Source: J054 sp051008735 (GTDB lineage Bacteria; Pseudomonadota; Gammaproteobacteria; Steroidobacterales; GCA-2729495). Taken from it: 5,820 nt of DNA. The stretch lies in NCBI GenBank assembly GCA_051008735.1, contig JBPCXH010000215.1, forward strand, positions 1-5,820, given 5' to 3'. Positions 1 through 4,178 of this stretch are shown in pieces. A program made the position numbers and the translations under genes. Position 1 is the first letter of the stretch. Each line of letters starts with the position of its first letter. A model generated the notes under the pieces. The model did no database searches, was not told the origin of the DNA, and saw only the letters and a list, made by a program, of their open reading frames with translations.

Positions 1-505
<505 letters not shown>

Positions 506-537
506 GTAGGCAACGGGCGCATGCCCAAGGTAGCAAC

Positions 538-613
538 AGGCCAGTAGCTCAATTGGTAGAGCGGCGGTCTCCAAAACCGCAGGTTGGGGGTTCGATTCCC
601 TCCTGGCCTGCCA
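538..613 (+). tRNA. tRNA-Trp (anticodon CCA)
   Basis: A complete 76-nt cloverleaf decoding UGG. The acceptor stem is AGGCCAG (538-544) with CTGGCCT (603-609), 7 pairs. The D stem is GCTC (547-550) with GAGC (559-562). The anticodon stem is GCGGT (564-568) with ACCGC (576-580), around loop CTCCAAA with anticodon CCA at 571-573. The T stem is GGGGG (586-590) with CCCTC (598-602) around TTCGATT. The discriminator is G610, as bacterial TrpRS prefers, and the 3' CCA (611-613) is encoded. It sits 32 nt after the tuf stop and 29 nt before secE with no terminator on either side, so it is probably cut out of a tuf-tRNA-secE transcript. A short GGGC-GCAT-GCCC hairpin (515-526) lies in the upstream spacer. 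This gene is absent at the corresponding site in E. coli but, from recollection, common there in other gammaproteobacteria. Confidence 0.98.
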
Positions 614-642
614 GTTAGCTCTGGTTTAGTGATTAGGCAAAT

Positions 643-1020
643 ATGACGACGAAGTCAGAAACGGCCCCGGGCCCAACAGATGCCTTGAAGCTGCTGCTTG
701 CTGCAGCTGTGCTGGTAGGTGGCGTGGTTGCCTACTACTACTTCGAGGACGAGTCCATGCTGTTGCGTGTGATTGGTGTCCTCGTGGCTCTGGCTTTGTG
801 CATTGTCATTGCTTTTCAGTCCATGCAGGGACGTGAATTGTGGCGTTTCATTCAGGGCTCACGGGCTGAGATTAGAAAAGTTATCTGGCCGACGCGCCCC
901 GAGGCGCTGCAGACGACACTGACGGTGTTTGTGTTCGTGCTCATCCTTGGCGTGTTCTTCTGGCTCCTTGATATGGGCCTGCTGTCGATCACGAGATTCG
1001 TGACGGGTCAGGGGAGCTAA
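643..1020 (+). CDS. secE: Preprotein translocase subunit SecE
   Basis: SecE is the small inner-membrane subunit of SecYEG that clamps SecY and is needed for protein export. The 125-residue product is close to the 127 residues of E. coli SecE and has the three-helix gammaproteobacterial form. Hydrophobic segments lie at about residues 14-33, 39-59 and 92-116. The conserved cytoplasmic amphipathic stretch and hinge is at 75-90, AEIRKVIWPTRPEALQ, with the invariant W-P-T-R core that precedes the essential third membrane helix. The ATG at 643 fits the family N-terminus; its Shine-Dalgarno is weak (TTAGG at 633-637). The gene ends 4 nt before nusG, its usual partner, and the nusG ribosome binding site lies within the last codons of secE, so the two are probably translationally coupled. 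Confidence 0.97.
   Translation: MTTKSETAPGPTDALKLLLAAAVLVGGVVAYYYFEDESMLLRVIGVLVALALCIVIAFQSMQGRELWRFIQGSRAEIRKVIWPTRPEALQTTLTVFVFVLILGVFFWLLDMGLLSITRFVTGQGS
1010..1016 (+). promoter_or_regulatory. Shine-Dalgarno site for nusG, inside secE
   Basis: AGGGGAG lies 8 nt before the GTG at 1025 and inside the last codons of secE. It supports GTG at 1025 as the nusG start and implies that ribosomes ending secE help start nusG. Confidence 0.7.
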
Positions 1021-1024
1021 GGCA

Positions 1025-1558
1025 GTGGCATTGAAATGGTACGTCGTTCACGCCTACTCGAATTTCGAGAATAAGGTTAAACACTCCCTGGAAGAGCGCA
1101 TCAAGCTGAAAGGTCTGGATGACAAGTTCGGCAAGATCATGGTGCCCACCGAGGAAGTTGTGGAGATGCGCGAGGGCCAGAAACGGCGCAGCGAGCGCAA
1201 GTTCTTCCCGGGTTATGTGCTGGTGCAGATGGAGCTGGATGAAGACACCTGGCACCTGGTGAAGGAAGTGCCCAAGGTGCTTGGTTTCATTGGTGGCTCG
1301 AGTGATCAGCCGCAGCCAATTTCTGACCGGGAAGCTGACGCCATCCTGCACCGGGTTGAGGAAGGCACTGACAAGCCGCGGCCGAAGGTTCTATTCGAGC
1401 CGGGCGAGGTTGTGCGGGTTGTTGACGGGCCCTTCAACGATTTCAGTGGTGTCGTAGAGAACGTCAATTACGACAAGAGCAAGTTACGAGTGGCGGTCCA
1501 GATTCTGGGTCGTTCAACCCCGGTGGAGCTTGAATTCACCCAGGTAGAGAAGGGCTGA
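1025..1558 (+). CDS. nusG: Transcription termination/antitermination factor NusG
   Basis: NusG binds RNA polymerase through its N-terminal NGN domain, suppresses pausing, and uses its C-terminal KOW domain to contact either Rho or ribosomal protein S10. The product has 177 residues (E. coli 181). The NGN domain spans about residues 3-115, starting at KWYVVHAYSNFE, with the conserved FFPGYVLVQM at 60-69 and VPKVLGFIGG at 82-91. The KOW domain spans about 124-177 and contains FEPGEVVRVVDGPFNDFSGV. The start is GTG, because the conserved K-W-Y-V-V begins only four residues in and no upstream ATG fits in frame between secE and this point; a Shine-Dalgarno sits 8 nt upstream. It lies between secE and rplK, the standard position. 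The 89-nt spacer to rplK is strongly structured and contains no T-run terminator. Confidence 0.98.
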   Translation: MALKWYVVHAYSNFENKVKHSLEERIKLKGLDDKFGKIMVPTEEVVEMREGQKRRSERKFFPGYVLVQMELDEDTWHLVKEVPKVLGFIGGSSDQPQPISDREADAILHRVEEGTDKPRPKVLFEPGEVVRVVDGPFNDFSGVVENVNYDKSKLRVAVQILGRSTPVELEFTQVEKG

Positions 1559-1567
1559 CAAGATTTA

Positions 1568-1630
1568 TTCAGTCGGTGGCGACCAGGGCCTGGCGCTACC
1601 GGCGGTGAGGGGAGCCGAAAGGCGACTGGA
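1568..1630 (+). promoter_or_regulatory. Structured rplK leader, probable L1 autoregulation site
   Basis: The nusG-rplK spacer can fold into a compact multi-branch RNA. The closing stem pairs TTCAGTC (1568-1574) with GACTGGA (1624-1630), one wobble. Inside it, GGTGGCG (1575-1581) pairs with CGCTACC (1594-1600), with one wobble, a bulged A at 1582 and then CCAG/CTGG around a 3-nt loop. A second hairpin, GCC-GAAA-GGC (1614-1623), has a GNRA tetraloop. The purine-rich stretch 1601-1613 is left unpaired. In E. coli and many bacteria the L11 operon is repressed by L1 binding to a leader structure just before rplK that mimics its 23S rRNA site. Position and fold fit that role. I did not match the L1 recognition motif base by base, so the L1 assignment is inference. 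Confidence 0.55.
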
Positions 1631-1637
1631 CCCATAG

Positions 1638-1645
1638 AGGAAGGA
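1638..1645 (+). promoter_or_regulatory. Shine-Dalgarno site for rplK
   Basis: AGGAAGGA lies 2-9 nt upstream of the ATG at 1648, immediately after the closing stem of the leader fold. Stabilising that fold with bound protein could therefore hinder ribosome loading. Confidence 0.7.
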
Positions 1646-1647
1646 CA

Positions 1648-2079
1648 ATGGCCAAGAAAATTACAACCTATATCAAGTTGCAGGTGGCTGCGGGCCAGGC
1701 AAACCCCAGTCCGCCAGTCGGGCCGGCGTTGGGCCAGCACGGCGTTAACATCATGGAATTCTGCAAAGCTTTCAATGCCCATACCCAGGGCGTTGAGGCC
1801 GGTATGCCGATTCCTGTGGTGATTACCGTCTATAGCGACCGCAGTTTTACCTTTGTCACCAAAACGCCGCCCGCGGCTGTGCTGCTGAAGAAAGCGGCCG
1901 GTCTGAAAAAGGGCAGTGGTCAGCCTAATACCAACAAGGTAGGCAAGGTGACCCGTGCGCAGCTCGAAGAGATCGCCAAGGCTAAAGAGCCCGATCTGAC
2001 GGCCGCCGATCTTGATGCAGCGGTGAGGACCATCGCCGGAAGCGCCCGGAGTATGGGCCTTGAAGTGGAGGGTCTCTGA
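1648..2079 (+). CDS. rplK: 50S ribosomal protein L11 (uL11)
   Basis: L11 binds the GTPase-associated region of 23S rRNA at the base of the L7/L12 stalk, takes part in factor-dependent GTP hydrolysis, and is needed for RelA activation. The 143-residue product aligns end to end with the 142-residue E. coli protein. The N-terminal domain (about 1-70) carries LQVAAGQANPSPPVGPALGQ at 11-30, including the PPVGP prolines of the thiostrepton-contact region. The linker TKTPPAAVLLKKAAG (71-85) leads to the C-terminal RNA-binding domain, which ends in the signature ARSMGLEVEG. The ATG at 1648 gives the canonical MAKKI start and has a good Shine-Dalgarno. The stop is 1 nt before rplA, and a GGAGG for rplA lies in the last codons, indicating translational coupling. 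It would share regulation with rplA through the upstream leader. Confidence 0.99.
   Translation: MAKKITTYIKLQVAAGQANPSPPVGPALGQHGVNIMEFCKAFNAHTQGVEAGMPIPVVITVYSDRSFTFVTKTPPAAVLLKKAAGLKKGSGQPNTNKVGKVTRAQLEEIAKAKEPDLTAADLDAAVRTIAGSARSMGLEVEGL
2067..2071 (+). promoter_or_regulatory. Shine-Dalgarno site for rplA, inside rplK
   Basis: GGAGG lies 9 nt before the ATG at 2081 and within the last rplK codons. It favours this ATG over the earlier in-frame ATG-like start at 2060 and supports L11-L1 coupling, as known in E. coli. Confidence 0.7.
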
Positions 2080-2080
2080 G

Positions 2081-2776
2081 ATGGCAACAGCATCTAAACG
2101 TGTCCGTGCTTATCGCGAGCAAGTCGTTCGCGGCGACAGCAAGCCCCTGGAAGACGCTTTGCGCCTGGTTAAAGAGCACGCCTCGGCGAAGTTCCGTGAG
2201 TCGGTGGATGTGGCCGTCAACCTGGGTGTAGATCCGCGCAAATCCGATCAGGTTGTGCGTGGTGCCACAGCTTTGCCTCATGGCAGCGGGAAGACCGTCC
2301 GAGTGGCGGTATTCGCCCAGGGCGAAAATGCTGAGAAGGCTCAGGCCGCCGGAGCCGACGCAGTCGGTTTCGAGGATCTGGCCGAAAAGATGAAGGCGGG
2401 AGACCTGGATTACGGCACCGTGATCGCCACCCCGGATGCCATGCGCATTGTCGGCCAGCTGGGTCGGGTGCTGGGTCCGCGCGGCCTGATGCCCAACCCC
2501 AAGACAGGCACCGTTACCCAGGACGTCGAGACCGCGGTCAAGAATGCCAAGGCCGGGCAGGTTCGGTTCCGCGCCGACAAGGCGGGCATCGTGCACTGCT
2601 CCATCGGTACGGTGGAATTCGAGGTCACAGCGTTGACGGAGAATCTGGCAGCTTTGCTGGCGGATTTGCGCAAGGCCAAGCCGGCTTCGTCCAAAGGTCA
2701 GTATTTGAAGCGTCTGACGGTGTCGTCAACCATGGGGCCTGGTGTCACGATTGACATGGGCGCCCTGGAAATCTGA
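2081..2776 (+). CDS. rplA: 50S ribosomal protein L1 (uL1)
   Basis: L1 forms the mobile E-site stalk with 23S rRNA helices 76-78, helps release deacylated tRNA, and in E. coli represses the rplK-rplA operon. The 231-residue product is close to the 234 of E. coli. Domain I carries KFRESVDVAVNLGVDPRK (37-54). Domain II holds the family signature LGRVLGPRGLMPNPKTGTV (127-145). The chain returns to domain I with VRFRADKAGIVH and ends with the conserved SSTMGPGV (215-222). ATG 2081 was chosen because it gives the expected MATASKR N-terminus and lies 1 nt after the rplK stop with a GGAGG upstream; starting at 2060 would add seven residues overlapping rplK. A perfect TTGACA lies in the last codons (2751-2756), but no convincing -10 follows. 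The gene precedes the L10 leader. Confidence 0.99.
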   Translation: MATASKRVRAYREQVVRGDSKPLEDALRLVKEHASAKFRESVDVAVNLGVDPRKSDQVVRGATALPHGSGKTVRVAVFAQGENAEKAQAAGADAVGFEDLAEKMKAGDLDYGTVIATPDAMRIVGQLGRVLGPRGLMPNPKTGTVTQDVETAVKNAKAGQVRFRADKAGIVHCSIGTVEFEVTALTENLAALLADLRKAKPASSKGQYLKRLTVSSTMGPGVTIDMGALEI

Positions 2777-2887
2777 CGGCCACTGGGTCAGACGCAGAAG
2801 AAGTAGTAAGGAAGAAAGGATTGTCGCAGGTCTAAAGGCCGACCCCCACCCGGGTCAGTCCACGGGGCTGCGGTAGCGAAGGATCGC

Positions 2888-2968
2888 AACATCGAAGACC
2901 GCAGGCGGGTTTGGGTTTTTCCCAGCCCCTTAATGGGTTCTACGGAGCCGACCTGCGCAGGTGGTGTT
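2888..2968 (+). promoter_or_regulatory. L10 leader RNA (rplJL autoregulation)
   Basis: This part of the 278-nt rplA-rplJ spacer matches the E. coli rplJ leader, as remembered, at its conserved core: TCGAAGACCGCAGG at 2892-2905, CTTAAT at 2929-2934, and CCTGCGCAG at 2952-2960. The basal stem pairs AACATC (2888-2893) with GGTGTT (2963-2968). After an asymmetric internal loop (GAAGAC opposite CAGGT side, kink-turn-like), CGCAGG (2900-2905) pairs with CCTGCG (2952-2957). That stem encloses two hairpins: TGGG-TTTTT-CCCA (2912-2924, with flanking GGG/CCC) and GGTTC-TACG-GAGCC (2936-2949), whose cUACGg loop is of the very stable UNCG class. In E. coli the L10-(L12)4 complex binds this leader and represses rplJ and rplL translation. 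The fold and the core motif make the assignment firm; the mode of control here is inferred. Confidence 0.85.
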
Positions 2969-3010
2969 ACCCGAGTCAGGATCTCCTGGTGAAGGTCGCC
3001 ATCGCGGATT

Positions 3011-3025
3011 GCGGCGTTTTGCCGC
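3011..3025 (+). promoter_or_regulatory. Small hairpin upstream of the rplJ ribosome binding site
   Basis: GCGGC (3011-3015), loop GTTTT, GCCGC (3021-3025): a perfect 5-bp GC stem 17 nt before the rplJ Shine-Dalgarno. There is no T-run after it, so it is not an intrinsic terminator. It may be part of the larger rplJ leader switch; no direct evidence for this. Confidence 0.4.
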
Positions 3026-3042
3026 CATTCGAAATAGAGGCT

Positions 3043-3047
3043 AGGAG
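3043..3047 (+). promoter_or_regulatory. Shine-Dalgarno site for rplJ
   Basis: AGGAG lies 7 nt before the ATG at 3055. It decides the start: the same frame stays open upstream to 2911, but that extension lies within the leader RNA and has no family similarity. Confidence 0.8.
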
Positions 3048-3054
3048 AGAAGAG

Positions 3055-3582
3055 ATGGCACTCAGACTCGCGGACAAGCAGCAACTTGTCGCCGAGGTGA
3101 ACGAGGTCGCCGCTACTGCCCATTCGGCTATTGCAGCTGAATATCGTGGCTTGAGCGTCGCCCAGATGACCGAGTTTCGGAACAATGCCCGGAACGAGGG
3201 CGTTTACGTTCGCGTCGTCAAGAACACGTTGGCAAAACGCGCTGTTGAAGGTACCGAGTTCGAATGTCTTAGTGAAGCCCTGAGCGGCCCCCTTGTGCTG
3301 GCATTTTCCCGGAACGATCCGGGTGCTGCGGCACGGGTCGTCAAGGACTTCAGCAAGGAAAACGAGCACCTGGTTACCAAGGCCGTCGCCATTGGCGGCG
3401 AGCTCTATGGATCCCAGGACCTGAACCGGCTGGCCAGTCTGCCAACGCTGGATCAGGCACGTGCCATGTTTCTCGGTGTCCTCCAGGCGCCGGGTACGAA
3501 ACTGGCTCGCTCGTTCGCCGAGGGTCCGGCCATGCTTGCTCGCGTGCTTCAGGCGCGCAGCGATGCGGGTGCCGAGGCTTAA
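3055..3582 (+). CDS. rplJ: 50S ribosomal protein L10 (uL10)
   Basis: L10 anchors the L7/L12 stalk: its N-terminal domain binds the 23S rRNA stalk base near L11, and its C-terminal helix holds L7/L12 dimers. With L12 it also represses its own operon. The product is 175 residues, about 10 longer than E. coli L10 (165). Recognisable parts are MALRLADKQQLVAEVNEVA at the N-terminus, SAIAAEYRGLSVAQMTEFR (24-42), VVKNTLAKRA (54-63) and SGPLVLAFSRNDPGAAARV (77-95). The extra length is in the C-terminal L12-binding region, where K-L-A-R (149-152) and M-L-A-R (160-163) recur 11 residues apart. ATG 3055 was chosen from the strong AGGAG and the family start; the open frame upstream to 2911 is leader RNA. 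rplL follows after 63 nt, within the same regulated unit. Confidence 0.98.
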   Translation: MALRLADKQQLVAEVNEVAATAHSAIAAEYRGLSVAQMTEFRNNARNEGVYVRVVKNTLAKRAVEGTEFECLSEALSGPLVLAFSRNDPGAAARVVKDFSKENEHLVTKAVAIGGELYGSQDLNRLASLPTLDQARAMFLGVLQAPGTKLARSFAEGPAMLARVLQARSDAGAEA

Positions 3583-3632
3583 GACCGTCGAAATCGTTTA
3601 TTGAACAAAGTATCGGGTAACGAAAGAACTAC

Positions 3633-3638
3633 AGGAAA
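3633..3638 (+). promoter_or_regulatory. Shine-Dalgarno site for rplL
   Basis: AGGAAA is placed so that its AGGA ends 9 nt before the ATG at 3646. It selects 3646 over the second ATG at 3652 (15 nt away) and over an in-frame TTG at 3601 that lacks a site. Confidence 0.6.
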
Positions 3639-3645
3639 TATTGCA

Positions 3646-4026
3646 ATGTCTATGTCTAACGAAGAACTGCTCAAGGAATTGAGCGCCAAACCCATCATGG
3701 AAATCGTCGAGCTGGTGAAGCTGCTTGAGGACGAATGGGGCGTATCCGCCGCCGCACCTGTGGCTGTCGCTGCAGCTGGTGGTGCTGATGCCGGCGGCGC
3801 AGCTGCTGAAGAGCAGACGGAATTCGACGTGATTCTGGCCTCCTTCGGCGACAACAAGGTGGCCGTCATTAAGGCGGTTCGTGCTATCAGCGGTCTGGGC
3901 CTCAAAGAAGCCAAGGACATGGTTGAAAGCGCACCTGCGGCCGTTAAGGAAGGCGCGTCCAAGGACGAAGCAGAAGAAGTTAAGAAGCAGCTGGAAGAAG
4001 CAGGCGCCAAGGTGGAAGTTAAGTAA
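3646..4026 (+). CDS. rplL: 50S ribosomal protein L7/L12 (bL12)
   Basis: L7/L12 is the multi-copy, dimeric stalk protein that recruits and stimulates the translational GTPases EF-Tu, EF-G, IF2 and RF3. From ATG 3646 the product is 126 residues (E. coli 121). The N-terminal dimerisation domain (about 1-34) contains MEIVELVKLLEDEWGVSA. It is followed by an Ala/Gly-rich flexible hinge (about 35-55: long runs of A, V and G) and the C-terminal factor-binding domain (about 56-126). That domain has the conserved TEFDVILASFGDNKVAVIKAVR, GLGLKEAKDMVESAP and the terminal EEAGAKVEVK. An in-frame ATG at 3652 would give 124 residues and cannot be excluded; the Shine-Dalgarno spacing favours 3646. The gene is expected to be translated several times more than rplJ, and two strong hairpins follow before rpoB. 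Confidence 0.98.
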   Translation: MSMSNEELLKELSAKPIMEIVELVKLLEDEWGVSAAAPVAVAAAGGADAGGAAAEEQTEFDVILASFGDNKVAVIKAVRAISGLGLKEAKDMVESAPAAVKEGASKDEAEEVKKQLEEAGAKVEVK

Positions 4027-4063
4027 CTTCCCTGGGCTCAATTGCTATCAGCTCAAGTCAGAT

Positions 4064-4080
4064 GGCCGCACCGGGCGGCC
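4064..4080 (+). terminator. First rplL-rpoB intergenic hairpin, possible attenuator
   Basis: GGCCGC (4064-4069), loop ACCGG, GCGGCC (4075-4080): a perfect 6-bp all-GC stem 37 nt after the rplL stop. The bases after it (TCAATCGGGA) are not a T-run, so it is not a standard intrinsic terminator. E. coli has a partial terminator in this spacer that lowers rpoBC transcription relative to the ribosomal genes; this hairpin occupies the same place. Function is inferred from position. Confidence 0.45.
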
Positions 4081-4092
4081 TCAATCGGGACT

Positions 4093-4120
4093 CTGGCCGG
4101 GCGCGTATGCGACCGGCCAG
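4093..4120 (+). other. Second rplL-rpoB intergenic hairpin, possible processing site
   Basis: CTGGCCGG (4093-4100) pairs perfectly with CCGGCCAG (4113-4120), and after one G-A mismatch CGC (4102-4104) pairs with GCG (4109-4111) around a GTAT loop. This makes 8 + 3 base pairs and the strongest inverted repeat in the window. No T-run follows (CGTTCCTGTT), so readthrough is expected. In E. coli the rplL-rpoB spacer carries an RNase III cleavage site after the attenuator. This stem could play that part or protect the 3' end of the rplL mRNA, but it is short for RNase III, which makes the role uncertain. Confidence 0.5.
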
Positions 4121-4165
4121 CGTTCCTGTTCGTGCCTGTTGGGCGCGATAACCAGTAGCAGAACA

Positions 4166-4171
4166 GAGGTG
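4166..4171 (+). promoter_or_regulatory. Shine-Dalgarno site for rpoB
   Basis: GAGGTG lies 7 nt before the ATG at 4179, matching the anti-Shine-Dalgarno well. It supports this start, which also gives the family N-terminus. Confidence 0.8.
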
Positions 4172-4178
4172 CTGCCAC

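Noticed and set aside
515..526. GGGC-GCAT-GCCC hairpin after tuf as a terminator
   Set aside because: The stem is only 4 bp and no T-run follows; the tRNA begins 12 nt later, so readthrough is more likely.
1555..1583. Possible promoter before rplK (CTGACA at 1555-1560)
   Set aside because: No -10-like hexamer lies 16-18 nt downstream; that region is GC-rich and taken up by the leader stem.
1982..2596. Long open frame on the minus strand opposite rplK and rplA (204 codons)
   Set aside because: It is a shadow of L11 and L1 codons and crosses the boundary between them; it has no family features.
2944..2953. GGAGCCGACC in the L10 leader, with GGAGCCGA also in the rplK leader (1611-1618), recalling a string in the L1-binding region of 23S rRNA
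   Set aside because: The same GGAGCCGA also occurs in rplA coding sequence at 2351-2358, so an 8-base match is not specific. In the L10 leader it is explained by the second hairpin arm.
2911..3054. In-frame upstream extension of rplJ
   Set aside because: It would add 48 residues with no similarity to L10 and runs through the L10 leader structure. The strong AGGAG and the family start at 3055 decide against it.
2788..3369. Minus-strand open frame across the L10 leader and rplJ
   Set aside because: It overlaps the conserved leader RNA and rplJ and has no recognisable domain.
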